Assembly: GCF_031760065.1 (NCBI RefSeq)
Contig: NZ_CP134500.1
Location: 5,642,001-5,706,000, forward strand
Origin: Streptomyces durocortorensis
Lineage (GTDB): Bacteria; Actinomycetota; Actinomycetes; Streptomycetales; Streptomycetaceae
DNA length: 64,000 bases
Direction: 5' to 3'
In this document: piece by piece, positions 54,460-62,840 of the stretch
Position numbering within the stretch: position 1 is the stretch's first letter
Layout of the letters: each line of letters starts with the position of its first letter
The notes under the pieces: generated by a model
The model's input: only the letters and a program-made list of their open reading frames with translations
Told to the model about the DNA's origin: nothing
The model's database searches: none
Program-made: the position numbers and the translations under genes

Positions 54460-55047
54460 GTGCAGTTGGTAGTCGCGCGGATCGGCCGCGCCCACGGCAT
54501 CAAGGGCGAGGTCACCGTCGAGGTACGAACGGACGAGCCGGAACTGCGGCTCGGGCCCGGCGCCGTCCTGGCCACCGAACCGGCGGCGACGGGCCCGCTG
54601 ACGGTCGAGTCCGGCCGGGTCCACAGCGGCAGGCTGCTGCTGCGCTTCGAGGGCGTGCGCGACCGCACCGCCGCCGAGGCACTGCGCAACACCCTGCTGA
54701 TCGCCGAGGTGGACCCGGAAGAACTTCCCGAGGACGAGGACGAGTTCTACGACCACCAGCTGATCGACCTCGACGTGGTGCTCGCCGACGGCACCGAGAT
54801 CGGCCGGATCACCGAGATCTCCCACCTGCCCTCGCAGGACCTCTTCATCGTGGAGCGCCCCGACGGCAGCGAGGTGATGATCCCCTTCGTGGAGGAGATC
54901 GTCGCCGGGATCGACCTGGAGGAGCAGCGCGCGGTCATCACCCCGCCGCCCGGCCTGATCGACGCGAGCGAGGCCGTGGTGGCCTCCTCCCGCGACGAGG
55001 AGGAGGCCCCCGGGGACGCGGGCGAGGCGCCGAAGGGCGAAGCCTGA
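54460..55047 (+). CDS. rimM: Ribosome maturation factor RimM
   Basis: A 195-residue protein from GTG 54460 with GGAGAA five to six bases upstream. The start [15 protein letters not shown] is diagnostic, and the PRC-barrel half shows E-F-Y-D-H-Q-L near residue 95. It helps assemble the 30S head. The stop overlaps trmD by one base. The last 25 residues are acidic and disordered. Confidence 0.95.
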   Translation: MQLVVARIGRAHGIKGEVTVEVRTDEPELRLGPGAVLATEPAATGPLTVESGRVHSGRLLLRFEGVRDRTAAEALRNTLLIAEVDPEELPEDEDEFYDHQLIDLDVVLADGTEIGRITEISHLPSQDLFIVERPDGSEVMIPFVEEIVAGIDLEEQRAVITPPPGLIDASEAVVASSRDEEEAPGDAGEAPKGEA

Positions 55048-55868
55048 TGCGGCTCGACGTCGTCACGATCTTCCCGGAGTACCTGGACCCGCTGAACGTC
55101 TCCCTCGTCGGCAAGGCCCGCGCCCGTGGCGTACTGGACGTCCATGTGCACGACCTGCGGGAGTGGACGTACGACCGGCACAACACGGTCGACGACACCC
55201 CCTACGGCGGCGGCCCCGGCATGGTCATGAAGACCGAGCCCTGGGGCGAGGCGCTGGACCAGACACTCGCCGACGGCTACGAGTCCGGGGCGCACTCCCC
55301 GGTGCTCGTCGTGCCCACGCCCAGCGGCCGCCCGTTCACGCAGGAGCTGGCCGTCGAGCTCTCCGCGCAGCCCTGGCTGGTCTTCACCCCGGCCCGCTAC
55401 GAGGGCATCGACCGCCGCGTGATCGACGAGTACGCCTCCCGGCTGAGGGTCGTCGAGGTCTCCATCGGGGACTACGTGCTGGCGGGCGGGGAAGCGGCCG
55501 TCCTGGTGATCACGGAGGCCGTCGCCCGGCTGCTGCCCGGCGTCCTCGGCAACGCCGAGTCCCATCGGGACGACTCCTTCGCCCCGGGCGCGATGGCGAA
55601 CCTGCTGGAGGGCCCCGTCTACACCAAGCCGCCCGAGTGGCGCGGCCGGTCCATCCCGGACGTCCTGCTCAGCGGCCACCACGGGAAGATCGCGCGCTGG
55701 CGCCGTGACCAGGCCTTCGCCCGCACCGCACTGAACCGGCCGGACCTGATCGAGCGGTGCGAGGCGAGCGCCTTCGACAAGAAGGACCGCGAGATCCTGT
55801 CCATCCTGGGCTTCGCGCCGGAGCCCGGCGGCCGATTTTGGCGCAGGCCCTCCGACGTGGAACAATAG
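55047..55868 (+). CDS. trmD: tRNA (guanine37-N1)-methyltransferase
   Basis: A 273-residue SPOUT-family enzyme whose ATG overlaps the rimM stop (TGATG). D-D-T-P-Y-G-G-G-P-G-M-V-M near residue 50, P-A-R-Y-E-G-I-D-R-R-V near 113 and S-I-G-D-Y-V-L-A-G-G-E near 140 form the knot and SAM site. It methylates G37 of tRNAs to prevent frameshifting. Confidence 0.96.
   Translation: MRLDVVTIFPEYLDPLNVSLVGKARARGVLDVHVHDLREWTYDRHNTVDDTPYGGGPGMVMKTEPWGEALDQTLADGYESGAHSPVLVVPTPSGRPFTQELAVELSAQPWLVFTPARYEGIDRRVIDEYASRLRVVEVSIGDYVLAGGEAAVLVITEAVARLLPGVLGNAESHRDDSFAPGAMANLLEGPVYTKPPEWRGRSIPDVLLSGHHGKIARWRRDQAFARTALNRPDLIERCEASAFDKKDREILSILGFAPEPGGRFWRRPSDVEQ
55838..55866 (+). promoter_or_regulatory. Promoter of rplS
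   Basis: TTGGCG (55838-55843) and AACAAT (55861-55866) are 17 bases apart and overlap the trmD stop codon. This predicts a leader of about 125 bases before rplS, long enough for autoregulatory structure. Confidence 0.55.
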
Positions 55869-55999
55869 GCCGCTGCTGTCCGTCCGGTGTGCGCCCCTGC
55901 CACAGGGGGAAAGACGCCCGCCCGACGTGATCAGCACCCCGAACTCTTCAACGACCTTCCCGTCGATGACCTGTGGCATCGGCGAAGAAAGCAGAAACC

Positions 56000-56350
56000 A
56001 TGGCTTCCCTGCTCGATGGCGTCAACGCCGCCTCCCTCCGTACGGACGTCCCGGCGTTCCGCCCCGGTGACACCGTCAACGTCCACGTGCGCGTGATCGA
56101 GGGCAACCGCTCCCGTATCCAGCAGTTCAAGGGTGTTGTCATCCGCCGCCAGGGCTCGGGCGTCAGCGAGACCTTCACGGTCCGCAAGGTCTCCTTCAGC
56201 GTCGGCGTCGAGCGCACCTTCCCGGTGCACAGCCCGATCTTCGAGAAGATCGAGCTCGTCACCCGCGGTGACGTCCGCCGCGCCAAGCTGTACTTCCTCC
56301 GTGAGCTCCGCGGCAAGGCCGCGAAGATCAAGGAGAAGCGCGACAACTGA
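56000..56350 (+). CDS. rplS: 50S ribosomal protein bL19
   Basis: A 116-residue protein; ATG 56000 is chosen because it gives the family length (an in-frame start at 55973 would add nine residues). [12 protein letters not shown] near residue 20, [12 protein letters not shown] near 65 and [10 protein letters not shown] near 97 are bL19. It lies at the ribosomal subunit interface. The signal-peptidase cluster follows. Confidence 0.96.
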   Translation: MASLLDGVNAASLRTDVPAFRPGDTVNVHVRVIEGNRSRIQQFKGVVIRRQGSGVSETFTVRKVSFSVGVERTFPVHSPIFEKIELVTRGDVRRAKLYFLRELRGKAAKIKEKRDN

Positions 56351-56499
56351 GCTGAGTCCCGCGTCCCCAGGGCGGCCGGATAAGCTTCGGCCGCGATGGA
56401 CACGCAAGCACAGCACTCGAAGCGCGACCGCTCCCGGAACCCGATGCGGGTCCTGGGGAGCGGTCGCGCTTCTCGCGTACCCGGGACCGTATCGTCGCC

Positions 56500-57165
56500 G
56501 TGGTCTCCTGGCGGCGGGTGCTCGCCGGGGCGGTCGCGGGCGCCCTCGCCCTGCTGTTGTTCAGCGCCTATGTGGTCCAGCCCTTCCTGATCCCCAGCGG
56601 CTCGATGGAGCCCACGCTCCAGGTCGGTGACCGGGTCCTCGTCAACAAGCTGGCGTACCGTTTCGGCGCCGAGCCCCGGCGTGGCGACGTGGTGGTGTTC
56701 GACGGGACCGGCTCCTTCGTAAGGGAAGACCTCGACGCGAACCCGGTGGCCGGGCTGCTGCGCGGTGCGGCGGCGTCCCTGGGCCTCGCGGAGCCCGCCG
56801 ACACCGACTTCGTGAAGCGGGTGGTGGGCGTGGGCGGTGACCGTGTCGTCTGCTGCGACGCGGGGGGGAGGGTCCAGGTGAACGACGTCGCCGTGGACGA
56901 GCCGTATCTGTACCCCGGTGACACCGCGTCCCGGGTGCCGTTCGACATCGTCGTGCCCACGGGGACCCTGTGGATGATGGGCGACCACCGCAGCCGCTCC
57001 AGCGACTCCCGGGACCACCTCGGATCGCCCGGCGGCGGGATGGTCCCCGTCGAGCGTGTCATCGGCCGGGTGGACTGGCTGGGCTGGCCGCCGGCCCGGA
57101 TCGGCCCGCTGGAGGGGACCGGCGCCTTCGGGGGCGTACGGAAGCCCGGCGGGGCGCATGGGTAA
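56500..57165 (+). CDS. sipW: Type I signal peptidase SipW, N-terminus apparently frameshifted
   Basis: 221 residues from GTG 56500. A membrane anchor near residues 8-28 is followed by the box P-S-G-S-M-E-P-T-L with the catalytic serine near 35, the lysine box F-V-K-R-V-V-G-V-G-G-D near 105, and G-D-H-R-S-R-S-S-D-S-R. It cleaves signal peptides on the outer face of the membrane. No good ribosome-binding site precedes this start. Another frame opens at ATG 56396 with M-D-T-Q-A-Q-H-S-K-R-D-R-S, the usual SipW N-terminus as I recall; adding one G in the run at 56455-56458 would join both parts into about 256 residues. Confidence 0.85.
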   Translation: MVSWRRVLAGAVAGALALLLFSAYVVQPFLIPSGSMEPTLQVGDRVLVNKLAYRFGAEPRRGDVVVFDGTGSFVREDLDANPVAGLLRGAAASLGLAEPADTDFVKRVVGVGGDRVVCCDAGGRVQVNDVAVDEPYLYPGDTASRVPFDIVVPTGTLWMMGDHRSRSSDSRDHLGSPGGGMVPVERVIGRVDWLGWPPARIGPLEGTGAFGGVRKPGGAHG

Positions 57166-58234
57166 CCGCGGGCGCCCGCGCGGCGCTCATGACCCCGACG
57201 CGTCCCTGCCGACCGGCAGCAGGCCCACCGGACCGCGCTCGCTGCCCAACCGGGCGGAGCGCCGCAGGCTCGCCAGGAAGGTCCGGCGCAAGCGCCGCAG
57301 GTCCGCGGTGAAGGAGATACCCGTCCTCGTCGTCGTGGCGCTGCTCATCGCGCTCGTCCTGAAGACCTTCCTGGTCCAGGCGTTCGTCATCCCGTCCGGA
57401 TCGATGGAGCAGACCATCCGGATCGGCGACCGGGTGCTGGTGGACAAACTGACCCCGTGGTTCGGGTCGAAGCCGCAGCGCGGTGACGTCGTGGTGTTCA
57501 AGGACCCCGGCGGCTGGCTCCAGCAGGAGAACCCCGGGCAGCAGAAGGACCCGCCGATCGGCGTCAAGCAGGTCACCGAGCTGCTGACCTTCATCGGGCT
57601 GCTGCCGTCCGACGACGAGCAGGACCTGATCAAGCGCGTCATCGCGGTCGGCGGCGACACCGTGAAGTGCTGCGGCGAGGACGGCCGGGTCACCGTCAAC
57701 GGCGTACCCCTGGCGGAGACGTATCTCCACCCCGACGACCGCCCGTCGGCCATCCAGTTCGAGGTGGAGGTCCCCCCGGGGCGGCTCTTCGTCATGGGCG
57801 ACCACCGGTCCGACTCCGCCGACTCCCGCTTCCACCTCGACGAGCCCGACCGGGGCACGGTCTCCGAGGAGGAGGTCGTGGGGCGGGCCGTCGTGATCGC
57901 CTGGCCCTTCGGGCACTGGAGCACGCTCGAACAACGCGACGCCTTCAGGGCGGTCCCGGACGCGCGCGGCTCCGGGGCGGCTGTGTCGGCCCCGTCGAAT
58001 AGTGTGGCACCTCCGGATCGATACGGAATGGTCCGGCTCCCGACCCCTGCGGAACTCCCGCTCGTTATGGGAGTGGTGGGCCTGCACCGGATCGGGCGCG
58101 GGCAGTGGCACGTATTGAGGAGTGGATGTGGGGGATTTGGCGGTCGGCGCACGATCCGGACACGACGAACCCGAGGACCGGCCGGGGCGCGACGAGTCCC
58201 CCGCTGCAGGAGGGGCGGACGGGGCGACGGGTGA
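57158..58234 (+). CDS. sipX: Type I signal peptidase SipX
   Basis: 358 residues from ATG 57158, overlapping the sipW stop by eight bases. A basic cytoplasmic N-terminus (R-K-V-R-R-K-R-R-R near 50), membrane anchor near 60-80, catalytic P-S-G-S-M-E-Q near 85, lysine box I-K-R-V-I-A-V-G-G-D near 163, and G-D-H-R-S-D-S-A-D-S-R near 215. A second hydrophobic segment (L-P-L-V-M-G-V-V-G-L) lies near 308. The basic C-terminal ~35 residues are encoded in a 107-base overlap with sipY in another frame; similar overlaps seem to exist in other species, so this may be real. Confidence 0.9.
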   Translation: MGNRGRPRGAHDPDASLPTGSRPTGPRSLPNRAERRRLARKVRRKRRRSAVKEIPVLVVVALLIALVLKTFLVQAFVIPSGSMEQTIRIGDRVLVDKLTPWFGSKPQRGDVVVFKDPGGWLQQENPGQQKDPPIGVKQVTELLTFIGLLPSDDEQDLIKRVIAVGGDTVKCCGEDGRVTVNGVPLAETYLHPDDRPSAIQFEVEVPPGRLFVMGDHRSDSADSRFHLDEPDRGTVSEEEVVGRAVVIAWPFGHWSTLEQRDAFRAVPDARGSGAAVSAPSNSVAPPDRYGMVRLPTPAELPLVMGVVGLHRIGRGQWHVLRSGCGGFGGRRTIRTRRTRGPAGARRVPRCRRGGRGDG

Positions 58235-59030
58235 GTCCGGCCCGGCGGACAGCGGTGGTGCCGCACCCAAGAAGCACCGTTCCTTCTGGGTCGAGCTGCC
58301 GCTGCTGGTCGGTATCGCCCTGGTTCTGGCGCTGCTGATCAAGACGTTCCTGGTCCAGGCGTTCTCGATCCCCTCGGACTCGATGCAGAACACCCTGCAG
58401 CGGGGCGACCGGGTGCTGGTCGACAAGCTGACCCCCTGGTTCGGCTCCGAGCCGGAGCGCGGCGAGGTCGTGGTCTTCCACGACCCGGGCGGCTGGCTGG
58501 AGGACACCGAGACCCCGGACCCCAACGTGGCGCAGAAGTTCCTGAGCTTCATCGGCCTGATGCCGTCCGCCGAGGAGAAGGACCTGATCAAGCGGGTCAT
58601 CGCGGTCGGCGGCGACACCGTGGAGTGCAAGGAGAACGGGCCGGTCACGGTCAACGGCAAGGCGCTCGACGAGAAGTCGTTCATCTTCCCGGGCAACACC
58701 CCGTGCAACGACAGGCCCTTCGGCCCGATCAAGGTGGAGGAGGGCCGGATCTTCGTCATGGGCGACCACCGGCAGAACTCCCTGGACTCCCGCTACCACC
58801 AAGAGCTCCCGGGCCAGGGCACCGTCTCCAACGACGAGGTCGTCGGCCGCGCCGTGGTCATCGCCTGGCCCCTGGGCCGCTGGGCGACCCTGCCCATCCC
58901 CGACACCTTCGACCAGCCCGGTCTGAACGCGGCCGCCGCGATGGCCCCGGCGGCACTGGGCGTAGCCGGAGCGGTGCCCCTCGTGTTGTGGCGGCGCAGG
59001 AGGCTGACCGGCGGGCGTACCGCCGGGTAG
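58128..59030 (+). CDS. sipY: Type I signal peptidase SipY
   Basis: 300 residues from GTG 58128, with GAGGAG five bases upstream. A long acidic/Gly-rich cytoplasmic N-terminus is followed by a membrane anchor near 62-82, the catalytic P-S-D-S-M-Q-N box, lysine box I-K-R-V-I-A-V-G-G-D and G-D-H-R-Q-N-S-L-D-S-R. A C-terminal membrane segment near 270-288 gives a two-anchor topology. In S. lividans SipY is the most important of the four. Note D in place of the usual G in P-S-G-S-M. Confidence 0.92.
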   Translation: MGDLAVGARSGHDEPEDRPGRDESPAAGGADGATGESGPADSGGAAPKKHRSFWVELPLLVGIALVLALLIKTFLVQAFSIPSDSMQNTLQRGDRVLVDKLTPWFGSEPERGEVVVFHDPGGWLEDTETPDPNVAQKFLSFIGLMPSAEEKDLIKRVIAVGGDTVECKENGPVTVNGKALDEKSFIFPGNTPCNDRPFGPIKVEEGRIFVMGDHRQNSLDSRYHQELPGQGTVSNDEVVGRAVVIAWPLGRWATLPIPDTFDQPGLNAAAAMAPAALGVAGAVPLVLWRRRRLTGGRTAG

Positions 59031-59080
59031 GGTGCCGACTCGGATCAGCGATTGTCGATCTCCGACGGGGGAGCGCTGGG

Positions 59081-59836
59081 ATGAGCGGTACAGGACGCAA
59101 CAACGACGGCCGCGGCCGGGCCGGCACCATGGTGTCGGGCTTGGCGGTGGCCGTCGGCTGTGTGCTCTTCCTCGGCGGTTTCGTCTGGGCCGCGGTGGTC
59201 TACCAGCCCTATACGGTCCCGACCGCCTCGATGTCCCCCACGGTCAAGCCCGGCGACCGGGTGCTCGCCGAGCGGATAGAGGGCGCCGATGTCCGGCGCG
59301 GTGACGTGGTGGTCTTCACCGACGAGGTCTGGGGGGCCGCCCCCATGGTGAAGCGCGTCGTCGGCGTCGGCGGCGACAAGGTGGTCTGCTGCGACAAGGA
59401 GGGGCGGCTCACCGTCAACGGCACCCCCGTCGACGAGCCCTATCTCAGCCGGGGCCCGGCCGCCCCGGGCAAGCAGGCGCCCGCCTCACCCCAGGACTTC
59501 ACCGCCGAGGTGCCCCGGGGCCAGATCTTTCTGCTGGGCGACGAACGGGCCACCTCCCTGGATTCCCGGGTCCATCTGGAGGACGCGGGTCAGGGTTCGG
59601 TGCCGCTGAGCGCCGTACGGGCCCGGGTGGACGCCGTGGCCTGGCCGATGAACGGCATGATCGGCCGCCCCGCGTCCTTCGCGGCGCTGCCCGGCGGGGT
59701 CTCCGCCGAGGGCCCGCTGCCGCTCCAGCTGGGCGCGACCGCGGTCGGGGCCGCGCTGATCCTGGGCGGAGCGGTGTACGGGCCGTTGGCCGCCCGTCTC
59801 GCCCGCCGCAGGCCGCCCGTGGGAGGGGCCCGGTGA
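59081..59836 (+). CDS. sipZ: Type I signal peptidase SipZ
   Basis: 251 residues from ATG 59081 with GGGGGAG about seven bases upstream. Membrane anchor near 18-40, catalytic P-T-A-S-M-S-P-T box, lysine box M-V-K-R-V-V-G-V-G-G-D and G-D-E-R-A-T-S-L-D-S-R. C-terminal membrane segment near 215-240. The catalytic box differs (T-A-S-M) from its siblings, suggesting specialised substrates. The stop overlaps the Nudix gene by four bases. Confidence 0.92.
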   Translation: MSGTGRNNDGRGRAGTMVSGLAVAVGCVLFLGGFVWAAVVYQPYTVPTASMSPTVKPGDRVLAERIEGADVRRGDVVVFTDEVWGAAPMVKRVVGVGGDKVVCCDKEGRLTVNGTPVDEPYLSRGPAAPGKQAPASPQDFTAEVPRGQIFLLGDERATSLDSRVHLEDAGQGSVPLSAVRARVDAVAWPMNGMIGRPASFAALPGGVSAEGPLPLQLGATAVGAALILGGAVYGPLAARLARRRPPVGGAR

Positions 59837-60321
59837 CCTCCGAGGCCCGCAAGGTCGCCCGGGTGGTCCTCCTGGACCCCGACGACCGCGTACTGCTGCT
59901 CCACGGGCACGAGCCGGACGACCCGGCCGACACCTGGTGGTTCACCCCGGGCGGCGGTCTGGAGGGCGACGAGACCCGGGAGCAGGCGGCCCGCCGCGAG
60001 CTGGCCGAGGAGACCGGTATCACGGACATCGAGCTGGGCCCGCTGATCTGGACCCGGACCTGCTCCTTCCCGTTCGCCGGACGGCGGTGGGACCAGGACG
60101 AGTGGTACTACCTGGCCCGTACGGTGCAGACCGCCACGGCCCCGCAGGGCTTCACGGACCTGGAGCTGCGCAGCGTCGCCGGTCTGAGGTGGTGGACCTC
60201 CGCCGAACTGCTCGCGACGCGTGAGACGGTGTACCCGACCAGACTCGCCGAGCTGCTGCTCACGCTCCTCGACGAGGGTCCTCCACGTGATCCGTTGGTT
60301 CTGGCCCCCGAAATCGTCTAA
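59833..60321 (+). CDS. Nudix hydrolase
   Basis: A 162-residue protein starting in the GTGA overlap with sipZ. The Nudix box is complete: G-G-x-L-E-G-D-E-T-x5-R-R-E-L-A-E-E-T-G-I near residues 37-60. It hydrolyses a nucleoside diphosphate derivative; which one is unknown. Its coupling to the signal peptidases is conserved as far as I recall, but no functional link is known. Confidence 0.92.
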   Translation: MTSEARKVARVVLLDPDDRVLLLHGHEPDDPADTWWFTPGGGLEGDETREQAARRELAEETGITDIELGPLIWTRTCSFPFAGRRWDQDEWYYLARTVQTATAPQGFTDLELRSVAGLRWWTSAELLATRETVYPTRLAELLLTLLDEGPPRDPLVLAPEIV

Positions 60322-60385
60322 TCGTCCAGGGGCGTCCGAGGCTGACGCACAATGGGGGAACGCACGGCTGAAGGGGAAACATGCC

Positions 60386-60694
60386 ATGAGCGCCGAGGAC
60401 CTCGAAAAGTACGAGACCGAGATGGAGCTGAAGCTCTACCGGGAGTACCGCGATGTCGTCGGTCTGTTCAAATATGTGATCGAGACCGAACGGCGCTTCT
60501 ACCTCACCAACGACTACGAGATGCAGGTGCACTCCGTCCAGGGTGAGGTTTTCTTCGAGGTGTCCATGGCGGACGCCTGGGTCTGGGACATGTACCGGCC
60601 CGCGAGATTCGTCAAGCAGGTCCGCGTGCTGACCTTCAAGGACGTCAATATCGAAGAGCTCAACAAGAGCGATCTGGAACTTCCGGGAGGCTGA
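60386..60694 (+). CDS. DUF2469 protein
   Basis: A 102-residue protein from ATG 60386 with AAGGGGA eight bases upstream. The sequence ([21 protein letters not shown]) is extremely conserved across actinobacteria, which implies an essential role, but the function is not established. It precedes yraN in most species. Confidence 0.94.
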   Translation: MSAEDLEKYETEMELKLYREYRDVVGLFKYVIETERRFYLTNDYEMQVHSVQGEVFFEVSMADAWVWDMYRPARFVKQVRVLTFKDVNIEELNKSDLELPGG

Positions 60695-60858
60695 CCCCGC
60701 GCGGCCCGCAACCAGGGGCCGCCGGTACGTGCGAGACGTGGGACGAAGACCCGGTCACCCGTGTGGGTGACCGGGTTTTCCACATCCGCAGGGTTATCCA
60801 CCAAGATCCACATTTTCTGGCGTGCCGGGTCAGAGTCGGTGCCGGAGGTGGTGCCGAT

Positions 60859-61218
60859 ATGAACGCACGGGGGGCACTCGGGCGGTACGGCGAGGATCTG
60901 GCGGCACGGCTGCTGACCGGAGCCGGGATGACCGTGGTGGAGCGCAACTGGCGCTGTCGTGCCGGAGAGATCGACATCGTGGCCAGGGACGGAGACGCTC
61001 TGGTCTTCTGCGAGGTGAAAACCCGCAGGTCGGAAGCTTTTGAACATCCCATGGCGGCGGTCGGCCCGGAGAAGGCGGACCGGCTGCGGCGGCTCGCCGA
61101 GATCTGGCTCGACCGGCACGGCGGGGCCCCGCCCGGCGGGGTGCGCATCGATCTGGTCGGGGTGATCGTGCCCAGGCGTGGCGCCCCGGTCACCGAGCAC
61201 GCGCGGGGGGTCTCCTGA
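60859..61218 (+). CDS. yraN: UPF0102 endonuclease-fold protein YraN
   Basis: A 119-residue protein from ATG 60859 with GGAGGTGG upstream. [12 protein letters not shown] near residue 7, [10 protein letters not shown] near 36 and F-C-E-V-K-T-R near 52 form the restriction-endonuclease-like active site (E-x-D...E-V-K). Function uncertain; always next to yifB, with one-base overlap here. Confidence 0.93.
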   Translation: MNARGALGRYGEDLAARLLTGAGMTVVERNWRCRAGEIDIVARDGDALVFCEVKTRRSEAFEHPMAAVGPEKADRLRRLAEIWLDRHGGAPPGGVRIDLVGVIVPRRGAPVTEHARGVS

Positions 61219-62840
61219 TGGGCTACGCACGAGCGTGTTCCGTGGCGCTGGTCGGCGTCGAGGGAGTGGTGGTCGAGGTCCAGGCCGACCTGGAGCCCGG
61301 GGTCGCGGCGTTCACCCTGGTAGGGCTGCCGGACAAGAGCCTGGTGGAGAGCCGGGACCGAGTGCGGGCCGCCGTGGTCAATTCCGGCGCCGAGTGGCCG
61401 CAGAAGAAGCTCACGGTCGGACTCTCCCCGGCCTCGGTCCCCAAGAGCGGCTCGGGCTTCGACCTCGCCGTCGCCTGTGCGGTGCTCGGCGCGGCGGAAC
61501 GGATCGACCCCGCCTCCATCGCCGATGTGGTGATGATCGGCGAGCTGGGCCTGGACGGCCGCGTGCGCCCCGTACGCGGTGTGCTCCCCGCCGTTCTCGC
61601 GGCAGCGGAGGCGGGTTACGAACAGGTCGTCGTCCCCGAGCAGACGGCCGGGGAGGCGGCGCTGGTGCCGGGGGTCTCGGTCCTCGGCGTCCGGAGCCTG
61701 CGCCAGCTCATCGCCGTCCTCTGCGACGAACCGGTGCCCGAGGAGCCCGTCGCCGACCAGGGACGCCCCGACGCCATGCTCGCTGGTCTCATGATCCCCG
61801 GCACCGGCCTCGGTACGGGGCTCGCCCCGGCCGCCATGAGGGGCGAGGGACACCGGCCGGACCTGGCGGATGTCGCGGGCCAGCCCCGCCCCCGTCAGGC
61901 TCTGGAGGTGGCGGCGGCCGGAGGACACCATCTGCTCTTCTCGGGACCGCCCGGCGCGGGCAAGACCATGCTGGCCGAACGGCTGTCGGCGGTCCTGCCG
62001 CCGCTGACCCGGCAGGAATCCCTCGAAGTGACGGCGGTCCACTCCGTGGCGGGCATCCTCCCCCCGGGTGAACCGCTCGTCTCCCGGGCGCCCTACTGCG
62101 CCCCGCACCACTCGGCGACCATGCAGTCCCTGGTCGGCGGGGGCAACGGGATGCCGAGGCCCGGAGCGGTCTCGCTGGCCCACCGAGGGGTGCTGTTCCT
62201 CGACGAGGCTCCCGAGTTCCCGGGCAAGGCCCTGGACGCACTGCGCCAGCCCTTGGAGTCGGGCCATGTCGTGGTCGCGCGGGCGGCCGGGGTGGTGCGG
62301 CTGCCCGCCAGGTTCCTGATGGTCCTGGCGGCGAACCCGTGCCCCTGCGGCCGCCACACGCTGACCGGCGCGGGCTGCGAGTGTCCGCCCTCCGTGGTCC
62401 GCCGCTACCAGGCACGCCTGTCCGGGCCGCTGCTGGACCGGGTGGACCTGCGGGTCGAGGTGGAGCCGGTCGACCGCGCCGGCCTCCTCGGGCAGGGCGG
62501 CCGGGGCGAATCGACGGCCACGGTCGCCGCCCGGGTGCGGGCGGCGAGGACGCGCGCGGCCGAGCGGCTGGCCGGCACCCCGTGGACCACGAACAGCGAG
62601 GTCCCCGGCCATGAGCTGAGGACCCGGCTGCTGGCGGCCCCGGGGGCGCTGGCAGCGGCGGAACGGGACCTGGAATGCGGCATCCTCACGGCCCGGGGCC
62701 TGGACCGGGTGCTGAGGGTCGCCTGGACGGTGGCGGACCTGCGGGGCGCCGACCGCCCGGACGCCTCCGACGTGGCGGTGGCCCTGGAGCTGCGGACGGG
62801 CATCCAGCGCGGGGTACCGATGGGGGCGGGTGAGCGGTGA
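61218..62840 (+). CDS. yifB: Magnesium-chelatase-like AAA ATPase YifB/ComM
   Basis: A 540-residue protein whose ATG overlaps the yraN stop. An N-terminal Lon-substrate-like domain (1-170) precedes the AAA module: Walker A G-P-P-G-A-G-K-T-M near residue 240, Walker B V-L-F-L-D-E-A-P-E-F near 323, and a C-terminal subdomain with cysteines C-P-C-G-x-H near 375. ComM relatives act as branch-migration helicases in natural transformation. dprA overlaps its stop by four bases. Confidence 0.94.
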   Translation: MGYARACSVALVGVEGVVVEVQADLEPGVAAFTLVGLPDKSLVESRDRVRAAVVNSGAEWPQKKLTVGLSPASVPKSGSGFDLAVACAVLGAAERIDPASIADVVMIGELGLDGRVRPVRGVLPAVLAAAEAGYEQVVVPEQTAGEAALVPGVSVLGVRSLRQLIAVLCDEPVPEEPVADQGRPDAMLAGLMIPGTGLGTGLAPAAMRGEGHRPDLADVAGQPRPRQALEVAAAGGHHLLFSGPPGAGKTMLAERLSAVLPPLTRQESLEVTAVHSVAGILPPGEPLVSRAPYCAPHHSATMQSLVGGGNGMPRPGAVSLAHRGVLFLDEAPEFPGKALDALRQPLESGHVVVARAAGVVRLPARFLMVLAANPCPCGRHTLTGAGCECPPSVVRRYQARLSGPLLDRVDLRVEVEPVDRAGLLGQGGRGESTATVAARVRAARTRAAERLAGTPWTTNSEVPGHELRTRLLAAPGALAAAERDLECGILTARGLDRVLRVAWTVADLRGADRPDASDVAVALELRTGIQRGVPMGAGER

